From: Piezodorus guildinii
Lineage: Eukaryota; Arthropoda; Insecta; Hemiptera; Pentatomidae
Length of the DNA: 64,000 nt
Assembly: GCA_023052935.1 (NCBI GenBank)
Contig: CM041292.1
Span: 204,747,799 to 204,811,798, forward strand
Reading direction: 5' to 3'
This document shows positions 44,107 to 54,080 of this stretch, piece after piece (the first letter of the stretch is position 1; every line of letters starts with the position of its first letter). The notes under the pieces are model-generated. The model ran no database searches. It was given only the letters and a program-made list of their open reading frames with translations, and was not told the origin of the DNA. Made by a program: the position numbers and the translations under genes.

Positions 44107-45012
44107 ATAAAAAATCTGGTGCGGGCAACACACGACTTTCACTTACCTACATTTTTAAAATCAATGAAAGAATTTTCAAAAACAGTTAGAGATAAAAATA
44201 CGTGAAACTCATAAGGAATTAATTACATTGAATTTATATAGAAACATGTGTTTTATTAAAAAATCTATTATATATCATCTAAAATAATCAGTTAGGTTTA
44301 TGTTCATTTCATCACTCTATTAACTTTTAAAAGCTTGTGTATGAGATAATATTTTTTTCTAAAATCTTTAGCTTTCCAACGGTATATCATACATGTATAT
44401 TACTGCTCTTATGTTCAAAAACGAAGAATTGCATTAAAAAATATTTTTTCTGTTTTCTCCTTTAGTTGGGTATCGAATTTATTCAATTTATATATTTACC
44501 AGTTTTTCATCAGCGTTAACAAGATAATCTAGTTATTATTATTGAATCAACAAAATTAAAGGTACTTTAGGGGAAGAAAATTCAAAATATCGGCATTTAA
44601 GCCCTGTCAGACCATTTTTATCTAAATAAAACCTACATGATATTAAAGCCCATTAAATTTTACATCGATATAGCGAGTTTAATCAAAATCGTCGGAACCG
44701 TTTTTGACAAAAATCGAAAAAAGGTGCAAAATGCATGGTTATAAAGTGCCTCTTCTGGTAGGCTCATTTTGATGAAAAAAGTTTTGTCACGTCTCGGGCG
44801 TATAGTTGTCTGAAATATGAAATTTCAGTTTCATAGGACTTACCGTTTCCGCCCGGGAGTTACCACACACACACACCACACAGACCTTTTTTCGGGACTT
44901 GGTTATTTGGACTCAGGGGACCCTAAAACGTGTATTTCCGTTGAAAACTGTAATTCGAAAATTTTCACGATCGCAATACTTCCCCTTACTATATATAGTA
45001 AGTGAAAGTAAA
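44107..45012 (+). repeat. R900 repeat, complete forward copy
   Basis: 906 bp from AAAAAATCTGGTGCGGGCAA to AGTAAGTGAAAGTAAAA. It joins the next copy without spacer. Near both ends an 11-bp inverted motif is visible (ACTTTCACTTA on the left, TAAGTGAAAGT on the right). Confidence 0.92.
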
Positions 45013-45905
45013 AAATCTGGTGCGGGCAACACACGACTTTCACTTACCACCATTTTTATACTCAATGAAAGAATTTTCAAATACACTAAAAGATAAAAAT
45101 ACGTGAAACTATTAAAGAATTAATTAAACTGAATTTATATAGAAACATGTGTTTTATTAAAAAATCTATTGCATTATTATCTAAAATAATTAGCTCTATC
45201 TGCTTTTCATCACTCTTTATTAACTTTTACAAGCTCTTGTGTATTAGATAATATTTTTTTTCTAAAATCAAAGATTTCCAACGGTATATTATAAGTGTAT
45301 ATTACTGTTGCTATGTTCAAAATAAAAAAATTGCATTAAAAAAAATATTTTTTCTGTTTTCTCCTTTAGTTGGGTATCGAGTTTATTTAATTTATATATT
45401 TACCAGTTTTTCATCAGCGTTAACAAGATAATCTAGTTATTATTATTGAATCTATTAAAATATCGGCCTTAAAGCCCTGTCAGACCATTTTGATCTAAAT
45501 AAAACCTACATGAAATTAAAGCCCATTAAATTTTACATCGATATAGCGAGTTTAATCAAAATCGTCGGAACCGTTTTTGAGAAAATCGAAAAAAGGTGCA
45601 AAATGCATGGTATAAAGTGCCTCTTCTGGTAGGCTCATTTTGATGAAAAAAGTTTTGTCACGTCTCGGGCGTATAGTTGTCTTAAATATGAAATTTCAGT
45701 TTCATAGGACTTACCGTTTCCGCCCGGGAGTTACCACACACACAGTGAATTACCATCAATAGGGAATTAACACACCTTTTTGTGAGGCTTGATTATTTTG
45801 ACTCAGGGGAACCTAAAACGTGCATTTCCTTTGAAAACTGGAATTCGAAAATTTTCACAATCGCAATACTTCCCCTTACTACATATAGTGAGTGAAAGTA
45901 AAAAT
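45013..45905 (+). repeat. R900 repeat, complete forward copy, adjacent
   Basis: 893 bp in direct tandem with the previous copy, diverging by scattered substitutions and one ~50-bp deletion. It ends GTGAGTGAAAGTAAAA about 240 bp upstream of the CHK2 exon. Confidence 0.92.
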
Positions 45906-46159
45906 AAGGGATCTTAAAAGCATTATAGCAAGTTTGATGAGTTGGATATGAAAACTGACTTGGTTTTGCCTGGAGTGCCATATTATATTTAGTATTATTA
46001 GATCCTCATTTTTTAAAAATCATCATGTATTTTCAGAAAGATATTTTTTATAAAAACATATACAAAATATTGAATAAGATTACCAATGAGAAATATTAAT
46101 TTTATAATCAGCAACTTAATGATCCTTTAAATTATTTTTTATATTTGGTTGTAATTTAT

Positions 46160-46178
46160 TTATTTCTTCTTCTACAGG
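46160..46178 (+). other. Splice acceptor of the CHK2 coding exon
   Basis: A pyrimidine tract ending TTCTTCTTCTACAG at 46178, 62 bases before the CHK2 start. The open frame continues upstream of it, but those codons would be intronic. Confidence 0.65.
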
Positions 46179-46202
46179 AGATTGTTTCCTGGAAAGAAAT
46201 TG

Positions 46203-46223
46203 ATGGGTCATTGCAGGGGCTAA
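46203..46223 (+). promoter_or_regulatory. Short upstream ORF in the CHK2 leader
   Basis: ATG GGT CAT TGC AGG GGC TAA, six codons, between the acceptor and the CHK2 start. Confidence 0.35.
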
Positions 46224-46240
46224 ACAACATTGAGTACGAA

Positions 46241-47446
46241 ATGGCTTTGAGTACAGAGGAACTGCACAAAATAGTTAAACAGCATTTAAAATCTGAAGAT
46301 TTTGAAATAATTTCCTATGAATATTCCAAAGTAGAAAATAAAGCTATAGGCTTTCTTAGTAACCAAAATAAGAAATGCATTACATACAAGACACAAGGTA
46401 AAATTGAAGAACTTTATATTTTTGTGAAAGAACTTCCTCATTCCGATGAGCATCGAGAAATTACAAGACAAATGGGAGCATTCCAAAGAGAATCATTGGT
46501 TCTAGATGTAATTCTAGCCGATTTTCAAGATTATTCAATTCCGATTCCGAAATGCTTATTGGTAAAATCGGATGGTACGATTGTGTTAAACGATATCTCA
46601 GTTGAAGGATACCAGAATAAAAATTTGTACCAAACCCTTGACTTCATCCACTGTAAGAAAGTTCTAAATTCATTATCTAAAATTCATGGAGCATCATTCA
46701 TTATAGACTCTAGAGAAGAAATTAAATTGAATGAAAAGTATCCAATAATCGAAACTGAAGTTTTATTAAACGGAGATCCAGAACATCCTGGTAGCAAATG
46801 TTTTAGAGCAGGATTAAATGCAGTGAAAGAAATAACTATTCAATTCTTACCAGATTATCCTACCGAGATAAGCAATATGGCTTTTGATTACATGGAAGAG
46901 GTTCTTGATAAATTAAGAGCATCACAAATACATAAAAATGCCTTATCACATTCTGATATGTGGATGAACAATATCATGTACAAATATAATAATGGAAATT
47001 TGGAAGAAGCGTTAATTATTGATTTTCAATTGACAACATATAAACCTCCGACATTTGACGTATTATTCTTTCTTCATAATTGTACTACAAGAGATTTCCG
47101 AGAATCAAATGGCAAATATTTGACTAAGTATTACTTCAATACTTTATCAAAGGTTTTGCAACAAGCAAGTATAAATATAGTTGATGTAATGTCTTGGGCA
47201 GATTTTCAAAAACAGAAAAAAGAATATCGCCCCATCGTTCTGGCATTGATGCCAATATATCTTGGATTCATTTTGATGCCTCCCTCGATAATAAATGACT
47301 TAATGGAAAATGATACAGAATTTAAAAGATATTTTTTGGAGGATAGAACACAATATTGTTTGCAAGCGATGAATGAAAGTAATTTCTACAAGGAAAGGCT
47401 GCTTGAATGCTTATGCGAACTATTTGATTACTTCACAACAAACTAA
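46241..47446 (+). CDS. CHK2: CHK-kinase-like (ecdysteroid-kinase-related) protein
   Basis: 401 residues from ATG 46241 (MALSTEELHK), chosen because it follows a splice acceptor at 46178 and aligns with the CHK1 start. The frame itself opens 96 bases earlier. ATP-site Lys in FVKELP (K63); catalytic loop HSDMWMNN (H237, D239, N244); metal-binding Asp in IIDFQ (D261), then TYKPPTFDV. All spacings match CHK1, and the end (LCELFDYF) is collinear with CHK1 (LTELFDYF). It is a predicted cytosolic small-molecule kinase of unknown substrate. It is separated from CHK1 by 34 kb of inserted repeats, as expected for an old tandem pair. AATAAA at 47816. Confidence 0.94.
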   Translation: MALSTEELHKIVKQHLKSEDFEIISYEYSKVENKAIGFLSNQNKKCITYKTQGKIEELYIFVKELPHSDEHREITRQMGAFQRESLVLDVILADFQDYSIPIPKCLLVKSDGTIVLNDISVEGYQNKNLYQTLDFIHCKKVLNSLSKIHGASFIIDSREEIKLNEKYPIIETEVLLNGDPEHPGSKCFRAGLNAVKEITIQFLPDYPTEISNMAFDYMEEVLDKLRASQIHKNALSHSDMWMNNIMYKYNNGNLEEALIIDFQLTTYKPPTFDVLFFLHNCTTRDFRESNGKYLTKYYFNTLSKVLQQASINIVDVMSWADFQKQKKEYRPIVLALMPIYLGFILMPPSIINDLMENDTEFKRYFLEDRTQYCLQAMNESNFYKERLLECLCELFDYFTTN

Positions 47447-47815
47447 GAAAAACATACATCTATCTATAAAAAAATTATTTATTTAAATTTTTATCATAAA
47501 AAGTTATTTAAGAATGTATGATTTATTCAGGTTTATGAAATTCATGTTAGAGTCTGAATATAAAAAATAGTAAGGAAATACCATATAAAACCTCAAAATC
47601 TTTTTGGTAATCTCTAAACTCTGATTTGCTCTTCATTTTCTGAGAAGCTAGTTTGTTATAGATCCCCAGATTGAGTGTAAATATAGTTCATAATACCGGT
47701 AATATCTTATATATTTTGTGATTGGCTTGTTTAATATAAATGTGGAAGTTACCATTTTTAAAGTAATTTCAAGCATGAGTGGTGTCCATCAGTGTTAGAT
47801 ATACTTTCAGATTCA

Positions 47816-47821
47816 AATAAA
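47816..47821 (+). terminator. Candidate polyadenylation signal of CHK2
   Basis: AATAAA 370 bases after the stop. No closer match to the consensus was noticed. Confidence 0.35.
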
Positions 47822-48229
47822 ATATTAAAGGTATTAATAAAAGCTGCTTCTATATGTACTTTTATTCAAAATTAGGTATTACTATTTAAAGGTATGAAAA
47901 AGAAATGTTGTATAGAAATATAATCATGTAATTATACTGACAATAATGTTACTGTTGATATATACATAGTTGTTACATAAACATATTTATGTTCTATTTT
48001 TATATTTATAAAAATAAAGGCAAGGAGAATAGATAAAATTATTTAAAATGAAATAATGTCTACCATAATTGAAATGAAAAATAAGATTAGTCATTATTTT
48101 GATACAAATTTCATTCTCTTAGCTAAAAAAAAGTACTAAATTATTCTCATATTTTATAAACACAATTTTCTTGCTCACATATAGACCATTAATAACTATT
48201 TGTATTAGGCTTGTTCAGTTTCAGTAATT
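47822..48229. other. AT-rich spacer
   Basis: Nothing recognised. Confidence 0.4.
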
Positions 48230-48860
48230 TACACTTGCAATGAAAATGGTCCAGTATAGACTGTGGATCACAATTATATTTTTCATTATTTGATACAAAT
48301 CTTCTTAATTAGTGTCTGCTAGAACTATGTTCATTTTGGTTTACAACAGTTGGTCACATTGAATTGATTTGTGAAGTGGTAGACTTTTGTGGTTCGTAAT
48401 CCATTTTATTTTTCTTTGTTTTGAAGATGTCTGAAATTTTATTAGTATTTATAGATGGCCTGTTACATTTTTCCTCCACTGTGGGAAATTGGTCATCATT
48501 TGCAGCCATTTTATGTTCTAAGCCTAACATCTAAATTCTTTGAGAAGTAAATTACCCATATTGCATCTTAGATGTTTGTTTGCTCCCCTCATTTTCAAGC
48601 CAGTTGGCAAAACTGTAACTTCATGAAATTTATTATTTTGAAGTCTCTTTCCTCCAAAGCCAAAATGGTATATATTAGTTTTGAAAGTATTAACCTTTCA
48701 TAAATGATTTTGAATATTGTAAAATTTAGCTTCCATAGAGATTTAAGTGACTTAGTAGGTCTATTTATCTCACAGTTGTTGTATCTAATTCTCTTTTCCT
48801 GAAAATGTATACTTTTCTTGTTATAGAGAACAATGCGATAACAAGCATTGCATCTAGAGA
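48230..48860 (-). pseudogene. Possible degraded coding sequence, unidentified
   Basis: On the - strand several frame-shifted stretches look coding-like: ANDDQFPTVEEKCNRP and DIFKTKKNKMDYEPQKS near 48510-48380, NCDPQSILDHFHCKCKLLKL near 48270-48230, and LPTGLKMRGANKHLRC near 48600. I do not recognise a family. It may be a processed pseudogene or chance. Confidence 0.2.
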
Positions 48861-48869
48861 TGGACAAAC

Positions 48870-49060
48870 ACTCTAAATAAAAGTACGGAGTATTTTACTC
48901 AAATTATCAGAATACTGAAGTACTGGGATAGTATAGGTCTGTACTCTAGCTGCAGGCTGGGAAGGACAAAAAGTATTCAGCTTTACTCTTCGGGACAATT
49001 TCTCAAATTACTCAGAATATTTTACTTTGAGTACTTTGGACTCCTGGAGATTATCCACCA
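48870..49060. repeat. Outlying copy of a palindrome motif
   Basis: AGTATTTTACTCAAATTATCAG at about 48890 recurs at 49590 inside the palindrome, so a related fragment lies just outside. Confidence 0.45.
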
Positions 49061-50510
49061 TCATCTGTATAGCAATTAAATGGTGAATGTGATTATATTT
49101 TGATTATGTAATGTGCATACCAAAGGTCTAAATTTACAATATAGTGGTAGAGAGAAATAAAATAAAATAATGTAAATGGCTAAAAGAGAAAAAAAAAAAA
49201 AAATTGTAAATATTATAAATTTGTATTAATTTGACTATTTTTGGTGTAGTAAAATATTCTCTTAATTAAGTTTCAATATAATAACAAATATTTGGTATTG
49301 GACAAGACAGACTTCAAAAGTTACTAATTTTTTTTTTATATAATACTAAAAATTTGGTAAAATAAGACATTTTTCAGAGAAGTGATACTTAAAAAAAGAA
49401 AAAAATCAATACCATGATGATACTTATAATTTTATTTTTTTAAATAATATATATAACTTAGTATACGCTAACTGTGCAAACTCTATCTATGATATCATGT
49501 TTAAAGATATAAAATAAATTAACTCTGATTATTTTTTTTGATACAGTTAGGAAAGGGAAAAAAATCAAATTAAAAGTATGTAGTATTATTTTACTCAAAT
49601 TATCAGACCTCAAAACTACTGAGGAAGAATACGTTTTTTATTCTAGTTTATTATTTCTGAAAAGTACTCTTCTTTCCTGATTTAAACTCTTTTATCATGA
49701 AAAAAAAGGATAACTAAAATCATAATAAAAAAACATATTTCTATTTAGTTTTGATTTTAAATATTGTATATAATTAAATATTCTTATTATTTTAAACTCT
49801 GCTTTCCTCCTGAGTACTTTCTATTTTCTTTATGTACTCAGAATTATTTAACTTTGAGTATTTGTGTAGTTTATTTTAAAGATTACCAGAGTATAGGTTG
49901 TTACTTACACATAACATATTACATAATTCAGATTTCTTCCATTTTGAGGTCCATGAATTTAGGCTATATTTTTTCAATCATATTATTAATGGTTTTAAAA
50001 CTCTTAAGTTTTATTTGAAATTGAGGTCTTTTGTCATGTTTTTTAGTCACAGAATGGCATGGTGCTTAAGATTTTAATATCACACGCTCGAATATTTATT
50101 ATATAAACTATTTAGGAGCCTAAAGAGTTCAAACATAATCAATTTTAAAATATTATACAAATAGTACTCAGGAAGAAAGCAGAGTTTAAAATAATAAGAA
50201 TATTTAATTATATACAATATTTACAATCAACACTAAATAGAAATATGTTTTTTTATTATGATTTTAGTTATCCTTTTTTTCATGATAAAAGAGTTTAAAT
50301 CAGGAAAGAAGAGTATTTTTCTACCTCCGCATACATAAAATAGAATATAAACCTATACTTCCTCAGTAGTTCTGAGGTCTGATAATTTTAGTAAAATAAT
50401 ACTACATACTTTTAATTTGTGTTTTTGCCCTTTCCTAACTCTATCAAAAAAATTAATCAGAGTTAATTTAATTTATATATTTAAATATGATATCATAGAG
50501 TTTGCACAGT

Positions 50511-50636
50511 TAGCGTATACTAAGTTATATATACACAGCGTATACTAAGTTATATATACACAGCGTATACTAAGTTATATATACACAGCGTATACTAAGT
50601 TATATATACACAGCGTACACTAAGTTATATATACAC
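50511..50636. repeat. 25-bp tandem repeat in the right arm
   Basis: CAGCGTATACTAAGTTATAT plus TATACA repeats at 50536, 50561, 50586 and 50611. The left arm has a single copy (TATACGCTAACTGTGCA near 49462), so the expansion followed the inverted duplication. Confidence 0.9.
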
Positions 50637-50816
50637 GTATTATTTAAAAAAATAAAATTATAGGTATCATCATGGTATTGATTTTTTCTTTTTTTAAGTA
50701 TCACTCCTCTGAAAAATGTCTTCTTTTACCAAAATTTTATTATTATATATATATAAAAAAAAAAGATTAGTAACTTTTGAAGTCTGTCTTGTCCAATACC
50801 AATATTTGTTATTATA

Positions 50817-51432
50817 GATAGATAGATAGATAACTGTTTTTTATTTCTTTAAGCATACAACAACAAAACAAATATTACAAATATAAAAAACATTTGTAGA
50901 ACTATGGTCTTTTAGACCGTCAGCCCGGAGCCGATCTGAAAAGTTTTACAAAATTATACAATAGTCAAACAGGTTACTTATTATTCTATTCACCTTCTAA
51001 CTGTATTAACTTATAAATAAAACAACAGAAAAAAAAAATAACAATAATCAATCATATCAATAATATTACACATTAGTTTTTTTTTTTTTTTTTCAATTAT
51101 AATTAAATTCCTTAATAAGCCTATATCTATAAGGCCATGCAATTTTATAAAAATTGTACACAGACACCCAGTTATCACCATTGAGACATTTTATCACATC
51201 ATCAACTTTTAGAGAACTCTTTCCGAAACGATTTTTTCTAATTTCAGACAGAATCGGACATGCAGCCAGGAAATGAAATGTATTTTCTGTTTCTTTTTTA
51301 TTGCACAAAGAACACATCACACTACTATTTGAATAAAATCTGTTGTAGTTGAGATAAAGAAGTTCACATCTAACTTTTTGTCATGCATTAATTGTCATGC
51401 AATCGAAAGAGAAATGACTAAACAACAACCCA
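50817..51432 (-). mobile_element. 5'-truncated LINE with a (TATC)n tail
   Basis: 616 bp flanked by the 16-bp TSD AATATTTGTTATTATA (50801-50816 and 51433-51448). On the - strand it codes for a LINE C-terminus, passes an A-rich stretch (51076-51094 as T-run), and ends in TATCTATCTATC instead of poly-A. Confidence 0.92.
51093..51320 (-). pseudogene. LINE C-terminal fragment
   Basis: 75 codons with the LINE C-terminal zinc-knuckle-like signature CSLCNKKETENTFHFLAACP (C-x2-C…H…C), followed by EIRKNRFG. Upstream parts are missing. Confidence 0.75.
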
Positions 51433-51876
51433 AATATTTGTTATTATATTGAAGTTTAATTAAGAGAATATTTGACTACATCAAAAATAGGATTTCAATA
51501 TGCACATATCTAACATTTGCAGAGGTTAATTCCAAAACAATTAAATGGATTACTCTATAATAAGTAGATTTAAAAAACATGACAATTCATGTAAACATTT
51601 AAAACTTTATCTTCCATTGTTCTAGGGGGTGATCAATTACAACATAAAACAGATGTAAATACCTATCAAATTAAAATGAAAAGTTGTGTGAATAAGAATA
51701 ATCATTCATAAGATAATGTGAATATTCTTATAATCAAAAGAACTGTAATTGCACCTATAAATATTTACAATGATGGAGTTTTGTTGACCGTAGAGAAATT
51801 AGATGAGGAAGATGGTTGGGGGTGCGGTCATAAATTAAAACCACACAATTAAAAATAAGAGTTATTTTTATTATGT

Positions 51877-51914
51877 GCCGACGTTTCGGCCTACAATGTG
51901 GGCCTTCATCAGGG
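51877..51914 (-). ncRNA. Hammerhead-ribozyme-like motif, copy 5
   Basis: On the - strand: CC-CUGAUGA-A, stem II GGCC/GGCC, GAAACGUC, GGC. Stem I keeps two G-C pairs next to the core (the third is U·C). Confidence 0.45.
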
Positions 51915-51958
51915 ATGAAGTGCAAGCGTTGACTTCGTAGGCAACGCTTGCACGTCAT

Positions 51959-51996
51959 CCCTGATGAAGGCCCACATTGTAGGCCGAAACGTCGGC
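51959..51996 (+). ncRNA. Hammerhead-ribozyme-like motif, copy 6
   Basis: Mirror image of copy 5, with an identical core: CUGAUGA-A-GGCC…GGCC-GAAACGUC-GGC. Confidence 0.45.
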
Positions 51997-52109
51997 ACAT
52001 AATAAAAATAACTCTTATTTTATTGTTGTTTTAATTTATGACCGCACCCCCAACCATCTTCCTCATATAAATATTTACAGGTTATTTTACTTATTTTAAA
52101 CTTCTCCGT

Positions 52110-53160
52110 AATGAAATCCAAGAAGCAGTGTGACATGCCAAGTCCCACGACATTCATAACGCCCTTTCTGATGTTCCGAATTCTAAATCGAAATGGAAAA
52201 TACTCCAAAAATTATCCCTTCCAGAATCCAATAACTGCAATTCCATTCCTGTCACACCAGACGATCTCAATAATCACTTTGTATCCCTATCTCCTGGCTC
52301 ATCTTCTTACCAATATTCAACATTCAATTTCAACCATTTCAAAGTACCAAGTTTCAATCCATAAAGTTTTTTCTTTTCCAATGTTCCTTATGACAAATTA
52401 ATTACTACTGTTCTTAAATTCCACACAAATGATTACGAACCAGACATCATTCCAGTGAAATTAATGAAATCCTGTCTCCCAGCTCTTATATTAATCCTTC
52501 ATCATATTTGTATCTTTTACTTGCAAAGCTCCATTTTCCCTGCATCTTGGAAAACCGCCTTAGATTTTGACCATCCGACTTCCGTCCTATTTCTCTACTT
52601 TCAAATTTTTCCAAACCACTGGAACCCTTAGTTCAAAATCAGTTATAACATTTTCTAGAAGAATGTTCCCTTATCAAACCCACTCCAATCCGGCTTCCAA
52701 CCAGGTTATTCAACACAATCTGCTCTTCTAAAAATAATCCACCACCGCCATTGAACACCAAAAAATAATCATTCTAATTCTCCTAGATTTTTCCCAAGCA
52801 TTCAATATAATTGACCATACAATCCTTCTAACTAAACTACAAAAACTCCCATTATCCAACAGTGCTTTGTATTTGGTAGTTTCAAACACTTCCATGACTT
52901 TGCCTTTATCCTGTGGTATTCCTTAAGGTTCATCACTTTCTCCAACCCTGTTTTGCTAATTACATCAATGATCTTCCCATAACTTCCAGTACCATATGTG
53001 CAGCTTTCGACAGATCCTTACTAATTCGCTCATCGTCAGTATGGAATTCTATTCCCTCATACATTCATCATTCTGATTCTCTCTCCAGACCTTCAAATCC
53101 CGTCTATTCAATCACTTACTTTCTGTCAATTCTCAAGGAACTAAAAAATATTTGTTAATT
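52110..53160 (+). pseudogene. Degraded LINE reverse transcriptase
   Basis: Frame-shifted but readable: SKWKILQKLSLP (about 52185), PDIIPVKLMKSCLPALI (about 52440), a SGFQPGYSTQSALL-like stretch (about 52690), ILLDFSQAFN-IDH (about 52775), SLSPTLFCYYINDLP (about 52930) and SSSVWNSIP…SLSR near the end (53040-53100). The order is that of a CR1/L2-like reverse transcriptase. The catalytic box and the region around it are deleted (junction near 53000). Confidence 0.75.
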
Positions 53161-53218
53161 TCTAAAAAAATTAGTAAAAAAACATACAGAAACGATAATT
53201 TAAAATACTATTTTATTA

Positions 53219-54080
53219 TATGTTGACTTTGCGCATTTAACTATATTATTTTATTAAAATCCCACCAATGTTGCAAAACTCTTTTAATTAAAATTTGTTA
53301 TTAATATTTGTATATTTATATTCATAGTATACAATATTCATATATATTTATTTTTTGTCTAGTTTTGTAATTAAATAATTGTTTTTTAGTTATTATTATT
53401 TTATTTTTATTTTTGCACTCAAAGACACACAAATTCTTTTTATGTAGTTTGTAATATTATTCTAAAGGGACTTGTTCCAGAATAAATAAAGAATTTATTA
53501 TTATTAAATATAAATATCTATTTTATTATACATGAGTTTATTATTTGAGGGAATAATTTTAATTACTATAGCTAGTTCAGCCTAAGATATTTTAAAATGT
53601 GACTATGTATATATAATTATATGTTGACTTTGCGCATTTAACTATATTATTTTATCAAAATCCCACCAATATTGTAAAACTCTTATAATCAAAATATGTT
53701 AATAATATCTGTTTATTCATATTCATTGTAAACAATATTCACATATATTTATTTTATTTTTTCTAGATTTGTAATTAACTATTAATATTATTATTATTAG
53801 AAACTACCTTTTAATTTATTACTATTGTTCATTTTTGTTTTTTGTTATTATTATTTTCTTTTTTTGTTTTTCTTTTTGTACTCTAAGAAACAAAAGTTCT
53901 TTTTATGTAGTTTTTAATATTATTCTAAAGGGACTTGTCCCAGAATAAATAAAGAATTAATTATTATTAAATATAAATATCTATTTTATTATACATGAAT
54001 TTATTTTTTGTGGGAATAATTTTAATTATTATAGCTAGTTCAGCCTAGGATATTTAAAATGTGACAATATATATATAAAT
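53219..54080 (+). repeat. LINE 3' UTR duplicated in tandem (~404-bp unit)
   Basis: ATGTTGACTTTGCGCATTTAAC occurs at 53220 and 53623, and each unit ends near AAAGGGACTTG-TCCAGAATAAATAAAG and an ATT-rich tail. It is most likely the 3' UTR of the LINE at 52110. Confidence 0.75.

Larger units (their letters stand above)
49232..51489. repeat. Large palindrome, split by a LINE
   Basis: The left arm (49232-about 49845) and right arm (about 50160-51489 without the LINE at 50817-51432) are inverted copies of about 0.6 kb with a ~0.3-kb centre. Landmarks: GACAAGACAGACTTCAAAAG at 49302 and its complement near 50785; ATCAGACCTCAAAACTACTG near 49602 and its complement near 50370. Confidence 0.88.
51770..52065. 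mobile_element. Small foldback element with two facing hammerhead-like motifs
   Basis: 296 bp flanked by the 14-bp TSD TATAAATATTTACA (51756-51769 and 52066-52079). It has a short head (TTGTTGACCGTAGAG, like the 12820 family), then two arms (about 51796-51920 and 51950-52065) with a short centre. Each arm has a full hammerhead-like core. No coding content. Confidence 0.85.

Noticed and set aside
46145..46240. Upstream in-frame extension of CHK2 (32 residues)
   Set aside because: It spans a strong splice acceptor at 46178, is not collinear with CHK1, and its hydrophobic start is just T-rich intron.
52111..52401. 96-codon frame as an independent gene
   Set aside because: Neighbouring frames read as decayed LINE reverse transcriptase; this one is a shadow of it.
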